From positions 1 through 40,356 of the forward strand of contig CAZIGW010000274.1 of the NCBI GenBank assembly GCA_964538565.1: DNA of 40,356 nucleotides. Direction: 5' to 3'. The stretch is from CAYVBN01 sp964538565. Its GTDB lineage: Bacteria; Pseudomonadota; Alphaproteobacteria; Rhizobiales; Xanthobacteraceae. Below the pieces are notes generated by a model that had not been told where the DNA came from, searched no databases, and saw only the letters and a program-made list of their open reading frames with translations. Below are positions 1-10,494 of the stretch, piece by piece (the stretch's first letter is position 1; each line of letters opens with the position of its first letter). The position numbers were made by a program, and so were the translations under genes.

Positions 1-2
1 AC

Positions 3-242
3 GCCAACGAGGGCCTGCTCGCCCTGGTTGACGGCAAGTTCGTGATCCTGCGCGTGCCCTATCCGCTTGGCTTCTACGCCAAGGGGCTGGACGGGCGCAT
101 CGACGATTCGAAAGCCGGATGGAAGGGCAGGGGCCTGTGGACGACATTCGGCAGCCGCACGCCGTTCCATCTCGAAGGTGGTAAGGGGACACTTCCCAAG
201 CTCGTGCACTTCCAGCTCCGCTCCGATCCGCTGGCGCGATAG
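3..242 (+). CDS. C-terminal fragment of a Vgb / carboxypeptidase-regulatory-like protein
   Basis: An open frame enters from the left edge and ends at the TAG at 240-242; only about the last 79 residues are present. The fragment holds a beta-rich tail with WKGRGLWTTFGSRTPFH and ends in FQLRSDPLAR. From memory this resembles the C-termini of large secreted rhizobial proteins annotated as streptogramin-lyase-like (Vgb) or carboxypeptidase-regulatory-like. No catalytic motif is visible in the fragment, so the family call rests on recalled similarity only. The frame is open from the window edge, so this is a true gene end and not an internal start. Confidence 0.5.
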   Translation, partial: ANEGLLALVDGKFVILRVPYPLGFYAKGLDGRIDDSKAGWKGRGLWTTFGSRTPFHLEGGKGTLPKLVHFQLRSDPLAR

Positions 243-611
243 CGTCCCGGCCGGAGGCCGAATCGCCTGGAACGAGCGAGATCTGGCGCGGCGCGCGACG
301 CAGCCGCCGATAGAGCCTGTCGATTGCCGACAGGCCGTGCGGCGAACGGGCAACCGTATTGACGTCCCGCCACCTTCGATGACATCTGTTCCGGCAGCAG
401 CGGGGGATGTCATCCGCACCGCGGATCTGCAGGATGCCGCCTTGTTCCGGCCCCCGGGCAGGGATACGGGATCGGTCGGTCGGACGCACTCCGAAATTGA
501 GCGAAGTCGGATCTCAACCGAATCGAACATCGAACGAAACCAGTCGCCAACCACGATCGGTCACGATTCAGGGGCCGTCGCGTCAACGGCCAAAGGACAG
601 GGCCACACTCC
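243..611. other. Intergenic stretch with no recognised feature
   Basis: These 369 bases separate two same-strand genes. The open frames that cross it are Arg/Pro/Ser-rich shadows without a ribosome binding site or recognisable motif. I see no strong hairpin or sigma-70-like promoter. It presumably carries the promoter of the small secreted protein that starts at 612. Confidence 0.5.
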
Positions 612-1130
612 ATGTCGTTGCGATCGAGAATGCCTGTTGTTCCGGCGCTCAGGGCCGGAGTCGTGCTCGCAGCCGTGCTGGTTGCCGCGCCGGGACACGC
701 ACAGCGCGCCGCCGAGGCGGCCACCGGGCCGTTCGCGAATCTCTCGGGTTCCTGGGCCGGGTCGGGTGTCATCAAGATGTCGAGCGGCGCCAATGAGCGC
801 ATCCGCTGCCGTGTGACCTACGCGGTGCAGGACGGCGGAAACAGCCTGAAGCAGGAGCTGCGTTGCGCCAGCGACAGCTACCGCTTCGAGCTGAACAGCA
901 ATGTGGTGCAGAACGGCGACTCGATTTCCGGCACCTGGAGCGAAACCACGCGCAATCTCGCCGGCAGCATTTCCGGCCACGCCAGCCGCAACGTGATTCA
1001 GGCGCGCGCCGAGAGTCCGACCTTCACGGCGTTGTTCGCCGTCAACACCCGCGGCGATCACCAGCAGGTGTCGATCCAGTCGCCGGGCAGCGAAGTGACG
1101 GAAGTCTCGATCAATCTCAGCCGGCGCTGA
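612..1130 (+). CDS. Small secreted protein of unknown function
   Basis: 172 residues. The N-terminus is a Sec signal peptide: a basic start (MSLRSR), a hydrophobic core around residues 14-27, and a likely cleavage after GHA near residue 30. The mature part is rich in Ser, Asn, Thr and Gly, contains two Cys (RCRV and LRCAS) that could form a disulfide, and has alternating beta-like segments (GSWAGSGVI, ISGTWSETT, AGSISG), suggesting a small periplasmic beta-barrel or lipocalin-like fold. I do not recognise a characterised family. ATG 612 follows an AGGACAGGG stretch; ATG 630 is an in-frame alternative. The gene converges on the MMPL transporter. The coding call is good, the function unknown. 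Confidence 0.75.
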   Translation: MSLRSRMPVVPALRAGVVLAAVLVAAPGHAQRAAEAATGPFANLSGSWAGSGVIKMSSGANERIRCRVTYAVQDGGNSLKQELRCASDSYRFELNSNVVQNGDSISGTWSETTRNLAGSISGHASRNVIQARAESPTFTALFAVNTRGDHQQVSIQSPGSEVTEVSINLSRR

Positions 1131-1163
1131 CGGCGCCGGCGATCCCGTTCGGCGGGGCTGCCG

Positions 1164-1178
1164 GCCCGGCCGCCGGGC
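1164..1178. terminator. Short GC hairpin between convergent genes
   Basis: GCCCGG-CCG-CCGGGC forms a six-base-pair stem between the stop of the secreted protein (1130) and the stop of the MMPL gene (1183). There is no T-run, so intrinsic termination is uncertain; its place between two convergent stops is the main support. Confidence 0.35.
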
Positions 1179-1182
1179 GCGC

Positions 1183-3552
1183 TCACTCGGCCGGTCTTGG
1201 CGCCGCCCGCCGGCCGCGCACGGCACCCGCGATCCTGCGCACCAACATCACCGTCGCCGGCAGGATCAGCAGGTCGCCGACCAGCGCCGCGATCATCGCG
1301 AAGGCGCTCAGCCAGCCGAACAGGCGAAGCGACGGCAGATCGGAAAAGATCGTCACCGCCAGTCCGCACGCCAGCACGACCGAAGTCAGGATCAGCGCCG
1401 GTCCGACCAGCATGGTGGCGCGCTTGACGCCGAGCGCGGGATCTTCGTCGGGCCTTGCCTCGAGCCGCAGCCGGTTGAGGTAGTGGATCGTCGCGCTGAG
1501 CCCGAGGCCGAAGGCGACCGTCAACGCGACGACGCTCGCAAACTGCAGGCCTTCGCCGAGCACCCACAGCACCGTGCCGGACAGCACGATCGGGAAGATG
1601 CCCGGCAGGACGCTCCACAGCATCACGTAGAGCGAGCGGAAGGCGAGGCCGATGAACGCCGCGACGAAGATCATCTCGACCGTCAGGCCGCGGTTGAGCT
1701 TGCCGATCATGTTGGCGCTGTTGCGCGCCGCGATCGCCGCGAGTCCGGTCACCGCCATCGTGTAGCCCGGCCGCCGAACCCGCACGCTGTCGAGTGCCTT
1801 GTCGAGCTTCTCGACCACCGGCAGCAACTGGCTCGCATCGACGTCGGGAATGCGGCCCGTCACCAGCACGGCGTCCTGCTCGTGCGAGATGAAGCGGCGC
1901 TTCAGGTATTCCGGCAGCATGTCGACGTATTGCTTGAGCACCGCGACGTCGGAAACACCGGCCTTCTCGGCCAGCCAGCGCCGCAGCGTCTCGAGCGAAA
2001 GCACGTTGCCGACGCCCGCCTGCTTCTCGACGACGGCGTGCACGTCGGCGATGGTCGCGAGGGTGTCGGGCGAATAGAGCGAAGCGCCCTTCGGGAAGGT
2101 GACCAGCACGTCGATCGGGTTGGCGCCGGTGAGCTTGGCGTCGAGCCGTCCGCTCGCCTGCACCGCCTGCTCGCGGTCCGGCACCTGGTCGGCGAGGCGA
2201 TAGCGCGGCTCGAGATTGGCGTACACGAGGGCGAGGCCGCCGACGAGGAGCGCGCTCAGCAGGCTGAAGACGTACGGTCGGCCGACGATGCGGCCGGAGA
2301 TCCAGCCGCACGTATTGACGAGAGCGTTGACCCCGAAATCCGACGCCCCGACCTTCTCGGCGAAGGTGCGGCCCTTGGGCAGGAGCAGCACGCCGAGCAG
2401 CGCCACGAGCGTCAGCACCGAAATGAACGCGATGATGGTGGAGACGACGCCGGCCATGCCGAAGGTGCGGATGAGATCGGAGTCGGAGAAAAGGAGGGCG
2501 ACGAACGACAGTCCCGCGGTCGCATGCGTGAGCACGCAGGCGGGACCGACGACCAGGATCGCCCGGCGCATGGCGGCGTACTTGTCGTCGCCGGAGCCGA
2601 GCAGGCGGGCGCGGGCCGCGAAGGTCAACTGCATGCTGTCGGAAAAGCCCATGACCATGATGAGCGGCGTCATCACGTTCAGGAAGATGTTCAGCCGGAA
2701 ATCGAGCCAGCCGAGCACGCCGAGCGACAGCAGGATGCCGATGAGCGGCGGAGCCGCCGCGATGATCATGAAGGAGACGCGGCGGAAGAAGAGAATCGCG
2801 ATCAGGCATCCGGCCGCAAAGCCGATCGCGTTGTAGACGAGCCGGTCGCGCTCCACCGCATTGCGGATTTCGAGCTGCATGACCGGAACGCCGGACAACT
2901 GGCCCTTGAGTCCCGACCCGGCGATGTCGTCCGCCACCGTCTTGCGGATCTCGCTCACGACGTCGCTCAGGCCCTTGCTCTCGACCACCTCGGGCTTGAG
3001 CGACAGCACGATGAGCGCGAGCTCGCCGTCCTCCGACAGCAGCTTGCCGCGGATGATCTCGTTCGCCCTGACCCGCTTGATGAGCGCGTCGAATTCGGCT
3101 CCCTGCGGCAGCTTTTCGGGAAAGAGCGCGGCCGGGAGCCGGCCGTCCTGCGGCGGCTCGCGGGCGGAGAACAGCGAAATGATTCCGCGCGTGCCGTCGA
3201 TCAGCTGCAGGTCGGTGACGACGTCGCGCAGCTTCTCCAGCGAGCTGCGCTCGAGCAGCGTCTTGCCCTCGACGACGACCAGCACGTCGAACTCGCTCGA
3301 CGGAAAGCGGCGCGAGACCTCTTCGTATTGCTTGAACTCGGGCGAGTTGGAGCGGAACAACTGGCTGAGCGAGTCGTCGACCTTGATGCGCGAGACGCCG
3401 AACGCGGCCGCGATGCACAACAGCGCGACCACGATTGTGACCAGGGCAGGGAACTTGAGCGAGATCAGCCCGATCCGCTCGATGCCGAGCGCCAGGTTGT
3501 GGAGTTCCCGCGCGCGCGACCCCGCGGGCGCCTCGCCAGCGTCCTCTCTCAT
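1183..3552 (-). CDS. MMPL/RND-superfamily exporter (HpnN-like)
   Basis: About 789 residues from the chosen ATG. This is a single-chain RND-superfamily permease with two halves: TM1 at about residues 35-53, a large periplasmic loop (VDDSLSQLFRSNSPEFKQYEEV), then a bundle of membrane segments with the MMPL-like stretch FLNVMTPLIMVMGFSDSMQL; the second half repeats the pattern. Length and layout fit the MMPL exporters that include hopanoid transporter HpnN, but no hopanoid genes are near, so the substrate is open. ATG 3552 has GGAAAG about 9 bases upstream; ATG 3594 or 3600 would add 14 or 16 residues. A weak promoter (TTGACG near 3638, TTTTGT near 3615) suits any of these. No partner adaptor gene adjoins it. 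Confidence 0.85.
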   Translation of the reverse strand: MREDAGEAPAGSRARELHNLALGIERIGLISLKFPALVTIVVALLCIAAAFGVSRIKVDDSLSQLFRSNSPEFKQYEEVSRRFPSSEFDVLVVVEGKTLLERSSLEKLRDVVTDLQLIDGTRGIISLFSAREPPQDGRLPAALFPEKLPQGAEFDALIKRVRANEIIRGKLLSEDGELALIVLSLKPEVVESKGLSDVVSEIRKTVADDIAGSGLKGQLSGVPVMQLEIRNAVERDRLVYNAIGFAAGCLIAILFFRRVSFMIIAAAPPLIGILLSLGVLGWLDFRLNIFLNVMTPLIMVMGFSDSMQLTFAARARLLGSGDDKYAAMRRAILVVGPACVLTHATAGLSFVALLFSDSDLIRTFGMAGVVSTIIAFISVLTLVALLGVLLLPKGRTFAEKVGASDFGVNALVNTCGWISGRIVGRPYVFSLLSALLVGGLALVYANLEPRYRLADQVPDREQAVQASGRLDAKLTGANPIDVLVTFPKGASLYSPDTLATIADVHAVVEKQAGVGNVLSLETLRRWLAEKAGVSDVAVLKQYVDMLPEYLKRRFISHEQDAVLVTGRIPDVDASQLLPVVEKLDKALDSVRVRRPGYTMAVTGLAAIAARNSANMIGKLNRGLTVEMIFVAAFIGLAFRSLYVMLWSVLPGIFPIVLSGTVLWVLGEGLQFASVVALTVAFGLGLSATIHYLNRLRLEARPDEDPALGVKRATMLVGPALILTSVVLACGLAVTIFSDLPSLRLFGWLSAFAMIAALVGDLLILPATVMLVRRIAGAVRGRRAAPRPAE

Positions 3553-3600
3553 GTGCTCGGGCTTTCCGACGGACACCCCGTTCCTCCCAGCCATCCCCAT

Positions 3601-3974
3601 GGCGGGCTTACAAAAACCGCTCTTTCGGGGGGCGTCAAATGTTTTCCTGACACGCCCGGCGGGTGCGCGCGGCCCTCGTCGACGGGCTCGGCTCGACCTG
3701 CAGGCATCATTGACATCTCCCCATCCGCGGATGGCCAGGACGGCTGGCATTGGCGCGCCGGTGCGGTACGATGCCGCCCGCGGCCGGAAGCCGACGTTCC
3801 ACCGTCATTTTCTGCCGATTCTGTGACTTGCTGCCGAATTGTGTGTCCCGCCGGATGTTCCCGGCCTTCCTCTCCCCAGGCACCCGGCCGATCGGGGGGC
3901 GCCGACTCGATCCCGAGGCGGATTAGAACGTGAGATCAGACGGGGCGCAATCACGCCGCGCGCGGGAGATCGCA
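3601..3974. other. Divergent intergenic region
   Basis: This 374-base region separates the leftward MMPL gene from the rightward aldo/keto reductase operon and must hold both promoters. The only candidate seen is a weak leftward TTGACG-N17-TTTTGT pair at 3638-3610. No operator-like palindrome or RNA gene was recognised. Confidence 0.4.
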
Positions 3975-4814
3975 ATGTCCCAACCTTCGCTGTGCAAGTC
4001 GTCCGCGAGCGGTGCGGCCATGCCGGCCATCGGATTCGGAACCAGCAGTCTCGGAGACCGGTGCGGAGCGACCGTTGCGACGGCGCTCCGGCTCGGCTAC
4101 CGGCACATCGACACGGCGCGCAAATACGGCAGCGAACGCGGCGTCGGCGAGGGGATCCGCGCCTCCGGAGTTCGGCGCGAGGACATCTTCCTCACCACCA
4201 AGGTGTCGCACGAGCATTTGCACGCGGCGGATTTCGCGCGCTCGGTCGAACTGAGCCTGAAGGAACTCGGGGTCGACTGGGTCGATCTTCTCCTCGTGCA
4301 CTGGCCCAACCCGCAGATCCCGCTCGCTGAGACGATGCGGGCGCTGGCCGACGCCAAGCGGCAGGGCCTGACCCGCCATGTCGGCGTGGCGAACTTCACC
4401 ATCGCGCTGCTCGACGAGGCGATGAGGCTCTGTCCCGAACCGCTCGCCACGCTGCAGGCCGAGTATCACCCCTATCTCGACCAGGCGAAGCTGCTGGCGG
4501 CCTGCCGCCAACGCGGCCTCGTCTTCACGGCCTACTGCCCGCTCGCGCGCGGGCGGCTCGTCGGCGACCCGGTTCTCGCCGACATCGCGCGCGCCCGGGG
4601 CAAGACGCTGGCGCAGATCGCGCTGCGCTGGCTTGTCCAGCAGGACAGTGTCGTGCCCATTCCACGCTCCTCCAACGCCGGGCGGATCGCCGAGAACCTC
4701 GACGTCTTCGACTTCGACTTGAGCGCGGAGGAAATGGCGCGTATCGCTCGGCTCGCGCGTCCCGACGGCCGGATCGCCAATCCGGCGGGCCGCGCGCCGG
4801 CGTGGGACGCGTGA
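3975..4814 (+). CDS. Aldo/keto reductase
   Basis: 279 residues, the usual size for the AKR superfamily of NAD(P)H-dependent cytosolic carbonyl reductases. The tetrad is complete: D46 in YRHIDTARKYG, Y51 in the same motif, K76 in FLTTKVS and H109 in LLLVHWPNP. The C-terminal cofactor segment PIPRSSNAGRIAENL is also present. The sequence is closest in style to the DkgA/DkgB group (2,5-diketo-gluconate and methylglyoxal reductases), but substrate cannot be read from it. ATG 3975 follows GGGAG at a good distance; an upstream in-frame start at 3930 lacks one. The decarboxylase alpha subunit begins 42 bases downstream on the same strand, so this enzyme may reduce the aldehyde product of that decarboxylase (inference). 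Confidence 0.93.
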   Translation: MSQPSLCKSSASGAAMPAIGFGTSSLGDRCGATVATALRLGYRHIDTARKYGSERGVGEGIRASGVRREDIFLTTKVSHEHLHAADFARSVELSLKELGVDWVDLLLVHWPNPQIPLAETMRALADAKRQGLTRHVGVANFTIALLDEAMRLCPEPLATLQAEYHPYLDQAKLLAACRQRGLVFTAYCPLARGRLVGDPVLADIARARGKTLAQIALRWLVQQDSVVPIPRSSNAGRIAENLDVFDFDLSAEEMARIARLARPDGRIANPAGRAPAWDA

Positions 4815-4856
4815 GCGGAGGGCCTGAATGTGGACGTTGCGGCCGGGGGATGCGCG

Positions 4857-5387
4857 ATGAGCGTGAAGTCGGAGAGCCCGTGGCATCGCGTGGTGCTCGA
4901 GACGCTGAAAGCAAATCATGTCAATCTGGTCGTCTATGTTCCGGATCGGGTGTTCACGCCGCTGATCGCCGCGCTGCACGCAGAGTCCTCCTTCACCACG
5001 TTCGCGGCGGCGCGCGAGGAGGAGGCGGTCGGGATCCTGACCGGCGCCTGGATGGGCGGCAGGCTCGGCGCGATGCTGATGCAGACGAGCGGCTTCGGCA
5101 CGATCCCGAACGCGCTCGCCTCGCTCGCGGTGCCCTACCAGATTCCGCTCCTGATGTTCGTGTCCGAGCGCGGCACGCTCGGCGAGTTCAACCTCGGGCA
5201 GGCGCTCGTGTGCCGGACGATGCGGCCGGTGCTCGCCGCGCTCGCCGTCGAGCACCACACCATCACGCGGCACGACGAGCTTGCATTCGTGGTCGACCGC
5301 TCGATCAAGCAGGCGGTGGCGACGCAGGCGCCGGTCGCCTTCATCCTTTCGCCGCTCCTGACCGGCGGCAAAGTGTTCGAACAGTGA
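4857..5387 (+). CDS. ThDP-dependent decarboxylase, alpha (PYR-domain) subunit, ComD-like
   Basis: 176 residues forming only the pyrimidine-binding half of a thiamine-diphosphate enzyme. It resembles the alpha subunit of sulfopyruvate decarboxylase: AAREEEAVGILTGAWMGG carries the conserved Glu that activates the cofactor, followed by AMLMQTSGFGTIPNALASL and LLMFVSERG. The partner half is the next gene. ATG 4857 follows GGGGGA; a GTG at 4830 would add nine residues. In this family the two subunits together decarboxylate a 2-oxo acid (sulfopyruvate or phosphonopyruvate) to an aldehyde. No sulfonate or phosphonate genes are visible here, so the substrate is unassigned. Confidence 0.85.
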   Translation: MSVKSESPWHRVVLETLKANHVNLVVYVPDRVFTPLIAALHAESSFTTFAAAREEEAVGILTGAWMGGRLGAMLMQTSGFGTIPNALASLAVPYQIPLLMFVSERGTLGEFNLGQALVCRTMRPVLAALAVEHHTITRHDELAFVVDRSIKQAVATQAPVAFILSPLLTGGKVFEQ

Positions 5388-5395
5388 GACCGACC

Positions 5396-6016
5396 ATGAC
5401 GGGCAGCGCGACGCTTGCGAGCTTCCACAACGCCAAGGTGCTCAACCGCTTCGACGTGACGCAGCGCCTCGTCAAGAAGCTCAGGCGCGAGGAGGCGGTC
5501 ATCGGCGGGATCGGCAACACCAACTTCGACCTCTGGGCGGCCGGTCGCCGCGCGCAGAATTTCTACATGCTCGGCAGCATGGGGCTCGCGGTGCCGATCG
5601 CGCTCGGCGTCGCGCTGGCGCAGCCGGGCCGGCGAGTCTTCGCGCTCGAAGGCGACGGATCGCTGCTGATGCAGCTCGGCTGTCTGGCGACCGTCGCCGC
5701 GCTCGCGCCGAAGAACCTCGTGATCGTCGTCATGGACAACGGCGTCTACCAGATCACCGGCAGCCAGCCGACGCCGGCGGCCGGGCATGCCGACTTCGTG
5801 GCGATGGCGCGTGCGGCGGGCATCGCGCAGAGCGCCTGGGTGGCCGACGAGGAGGACTTCGAACGGCTGATCGATGCCGCCCTCGCTCAGGAGGGCCCGA
5901 CGTTCATCGCCGCGCGCATCGACGGCAAGCCGGCGGTCGCCACCACGGAACGCGACCCTGTGCAGATCCGCGAGCGCTTCATGCGCGGGCTCGGGGTGCG
6001 CTCGGCGCCCGAGTGA
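5396..6016 (+). CDS. ThDP-dependent decarboxylase, beta (PP-domain) subunit, ComE-like
   Basis: 206 residues, the pyrophosphate-binding half that complements the preceding gene. The ThDP/Mg motif is intact: GDGSLLMQLG, then about 25 residues to VVMDNGVY. The N-terminal part (AVIGGIGNTNFDLWAAG, MLGSMGLAVPIALGVALAQP) is typical of ComE and phosphonopyruvate decarboxylase C-domains. ATG 5396 lies 8 bases after the alpha stop; a GTG at 5384 overlaps that stop and is in frame. The tight spacing indicates translational coupling and a heteromeric complex. The gene ends 208 bases before katG, which has its own ribosome binding region, so the operon probably stops here. Confidence 0.85.
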   Translation: MTGSATLASFHNAKVLNRFDVTQRLVKKLRREEAVIGGIGNTNFDLWAAGRRAQNFYMLGSMGLAVPIALGVALAQPGRRVFALEGDGSLLMQLGCLATVAALAPKNLVIVVMDNGVYQITGSQPTPAAGHADFVAMARAAGIAQSAWVADEEDFERLIDAALAQEGPTFIAARIDGKPAVATTERDPVQIRERFMRGLGVRSAPE

Positions 6017-6224
6017 GAGCCGCCGCAGCACGATCGCGACTTCGCGACCCCACCGGCAGAGTCGCCGGGAGCGCTGCGCGAAATGCGGGCACGTGTGACG
6101 CGCCTTGTGCATCAGGAGATCTTATCGTGACGATTACTAAAGCCGATTTTACCTGATGGCGGTCGCCGGCTAAGAATCCGCGCGCGAGGCTGTTCGGAAA
6201 ATCATCCCCGATGCGGAGAGTCAC

Positions 6225-8417
<2,193 letters not shown>

Positions 8418-8447
8418 ACGGTCCGAGCACCCGGGTCCGACAACGAT

Positions 8448-8480
8448 CAGGGCGGCGTTTCGGGTTGAAGCGCCGCCCTG
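8448..8480. terminator. Bidirectional hairpin between katG and the DoxX gene
   Basis: A perfect 10-base-pair stem (CAGGGCGGCG at 8448-8457 with CGCCGCCCTG at 8471-8480) encloses a 13-base loop that can pair further (TTC with GAA). It starts 31 bases after the katG stop and faces the convergent DoxX gene. There is no long T-run, as is common in GC-rich alphaproteobacteria. Confidence 0.65.
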
Positions 8481-8543
8481 GTGCCCAGCCAGCTCGATGT
8501 GAAATCGTCGCGGGTCGGAAGCCCGTCGCCGATCCGGACCTGC

Positions 8544-9023
8544 CTAGAACTCCTTGCCGATCATGCGGTCGACCGAGTAGCGGCCGCCGCCGCCGAACAG
8601 GATGCCGACGTAGATCAGCGTCAGCAGCAGTGGATATTCGTAGCCGCCGCGCGGGGCGGTGAAGAAGTAACCGTTGCCGAAGTGCGCCACGAAGGTGACG
8701 ATCGCCATTTCGATCGCGAGCATGAGGGCGATGGGCCGCGTCAGGAAGCCGATCGCCAGCAGGCCGGCGCCGAAGAACTCCAGGATGCCGAGCCAATAGG
8801 CCCACGCCAGCGGCGCCGGAAAGCCCAACGGCGCGAGCACCTTGTCGGCGACGACGGGCGCAAAGCCGGCGAAGAGCTTGGCATAGCCATGATACATGAG
8901 AATGGCGCCGGCGCAGAAGCGAATGAAGGCGTAGCTGTACGGCGCCAGGCCTTCGTAGAGACCGGCGAGACCCGGTATGATCAGGGCCTTGCGGTCGACC
9001 GATCCATGCACCGATCCGTTCAT
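8544..9023 (-). CDS. DoxX family membrane protein
   Basis: 159 residues with four predicted membrane segments, for example YSYAFIRFCAGAILMYHGYAKLF (about residues 30-52), WAYWLGILEFFGAGLLAIGF and LMLAIEMAIVTFVAHF, ending GRYSVDRMIGKEF. This is the DoxX/SURF4-like family of small inner-membrane proteins; some members associate with thiosulfate:quinone oxidoreductase or redox stress, but most are uncharacterised. ATG 9023 is chosen because GGGGAGG lies 6 bases upstream; an earlier in-frame start at 9047 would overlap that site. It is convergent with katG and no partner gene is close. Confidence 0.85.
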   Translation of the reverse strand: MNGSVHGSVDRKALIIPGLAGLYEGLAPYSYAFIRFCAGAILMYHGYAKLFAGFAPVVADKVLAPLGFPAPLAWAYWLGILEFFGAGLLAIGFLTRPIALMLAIEMAIVTFVAHFGNGYFFTAPRGGYEYPLLLTLIYVGILFGGGGRYSVDRMIGKEF

Positions 9024-9402
9024 GGTAGTCCTCCCCTTTCGTGCCACCTGCGTTCGGTTCGCCGCCGATCATATCATTCCGGCCGGACGGACGCGTCCGC
9101 GATCTTCGCCGTCACGCCGGCGTGCACCGTATGGTGGTCAAGCGATGCATCTGCAGCCCGGACAACGGCAAGTGCTGGTCTGTTCTCCTCCGCGCGGGAG
9201 GGCGTTGCGGCAGTGCAAAACCGCGCGGCCCCGTCCGGTCGGCGTCGCGTTCCGCGAGGTCACGGGGTCTAGCTTGCGGGCTTGGTCGCCGGTATCTTCC
9301 GCGCGCTCATCGTGTCAGCGCCACGGGAGCGGCTGAAGGTCCGCCGCAGCCGCCGACCCGCCCGGCGCATTCAGTCCCAGGGAATCAGCGGAAGGAACGC
9401 GT
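9024..9402. other. Divergent intergenic region without recognised genes
   Basis: 379 bases between the leftward DoxX gene and the rightward dihydroxyphthalate-decarboxylase-like gene. Open frames crossing it are shadows with arginine-rich composition. Apart from the ribosome binding sites at its two ends I found no hairpin, repeat or clear promoter. Confidence 0.4.
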
Positions 9403-10395
9403 GTGGAAATGGCCAAGCTCAATTTGTCCGTCGCCATCGGTGACTACGACCGCAACCGACCGCTCATCGACGGCGCGGTCCGCATCGATGGCGTCGATCC
9501 CGTCTTCATGACGCTGTCGCCCGAGGAAATCTTTTTCCGCGCCTTCCGCAGCCAGGATTTCGACATCTGCGAGCTTTCGCTCAGCAGCTTCACGGTGAAG
9601 ACGGCGCTCGGCGATTGTCCTTACGTCGGGATTCCGGTGTTCGTGTCGCGCGCCTTCCGCCACACGTCGATCTACGTGCGCACCGACCGGGTGAAGGAGC
9701 CGAAGGACCTCAAGGGCCGCAAGGTCGGGGTGCCGGAATATCAGCTCACCGCCAACGTGTGGGCGCGCGCCATCCTCGATGAGGACTACGGGGTGAAGCC
9801 CGCCGACATCCACTGGATCCGCGGCGGGATCGAGGAGGCCAACCGGCCGGAGAAGATCAGCATCAAGCTGCCGCCGGGTGTGCGCCTCGACAACGCGCCG
9901 GAAGGCGCGACCATTTCCGAGCTGCTCATCAAGGGCGAGATCGACGGCTTCATCGCGCCGCGCCCGCCGGCGGCCATGAAGGGGCATCCGCACGTCGGCT
10001 GGCTGTTTCGCGACCCGACGGCGGCCGCCAAGGACTATTTCAAGCGCACCGGCATCTTTCCGATCATGCACCTGATCGGCGTGCGCCGCACGCTCGCCGA
10101 GCAGCATCCGTGGCTGCCGGTCGCGGTGCTCAAGGCGTTCGAACAGTCGAAGGCCGCGGCGCTCGCGAACCTCGGCGACACCTCGGCCACCAAGGTGACG
10201 CTGCCCTTCGTCGAGGAGCAGCTCAAGGCCGCGCGCGAGCTGATGGGCGAGGACTTCTGGCCCTACGGCGTCGCCCCAAACCGCAAGACGCTCGAAACGT
10301 TCCTGCGCCATCACCACGCGCAGGGCCTTTCGCCGCGACTGCTCTCGGTCGACGAGATGTTTCACCCGGCGACCTACGAGACGTTCAAGTTGTGA
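9403..10395 (+). CDS. 4,5-dihydroxyphthalate decarboxylase-like / NMT1-type protein
   Basis: 330 residues from GTG 9403, which lies 6 bases after GGAAGGA; ATG 9409 is two codons in. It begins MAKLNLSVAIGDYDRNRPLIDGAVRIDGVDP and contains EEIFFRAFRSQDFDICELSLSS, PVFVSRAFRHTSIYVRTD and DLKGRKVGVPEYQLTANVW, all features of the family annotated as 4,5-dihydroxyphthalate decarboxylase (Pht5), which shares the type II periplasmic-binding-protein fold. There is no signal peptide, so it acts in the cytoplasm. Members have been annotated both as decarboxylases and as solute-binding proteins; genuine decarboxylase activity is not shown for most. It converges on the ABC cluster that follows, with a terminator hairpin between them, so a shared aromatic-acid role is only suggested. 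Confidence 0.8.
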   Translation: MEMAKLNLSVAIGDYDRNRPLIDGAVRIDGVDPVFMTLSPEEIFFRAFRSQDFDICELSLSSFTVKTALGDCPYVGIPVFVSRAFRHTSIYVRTDRVKEPKDLKGRKVGVPEYQLTANVWARAILDEDYGVKPADIHWIRGGIEEANRPEKISIKLPPGVRLDNAPEGATISELLIKGEIDGFIAPRPPAAMKGHPHVGWLFRDPTAAAKDYFKRTGIFPIMHLIGVRRTLAEQHPWLPVAVLKAFEQSKAAALANLGDTSATKVTLPFVEEQLKAARELMGEDFWPYGVAPNRKTLETFLRHHHAQGLSPRLLSVDEMFHPATYETFKL

Positions 10396-10401
10396 TTGAC
10401 G

Positions 10402-10427
10402 GGCGGATGGCGCGAATGCCATCCGCC
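10402..10427. terminator. Strong hairpin between convergent genes
   Basis: A perfect 10-base-pair stem, GGCGGATGGC at 10402-10411 with GCCATCCGCC at 10418-10427, around the loop GCGAAT. It begins 6 bases after the stop of the dihydroxyphthalate-decarboxylase-like gene and can serve that gene or, on the other strand, the ABC binding-protein gene that ends at 10495. Confidence 0.7.
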
Positions 10428-10494
10428 GCGCCGTGTGCGCGAAGGCGGCGCGGTGCGGCGCGCAACGATGCACCGCGTCCGGGGAACCGAGGTG

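Noticed and set aside
1483..3933. Open frame of 816 codons opposite the MMPL transporter
   Set aside because: It is the antisense shadow of a well-supported membrane protein, made of Arg/Asp/His/Glu runs typical of GC-rich reverse frames, with no recognisable motif.
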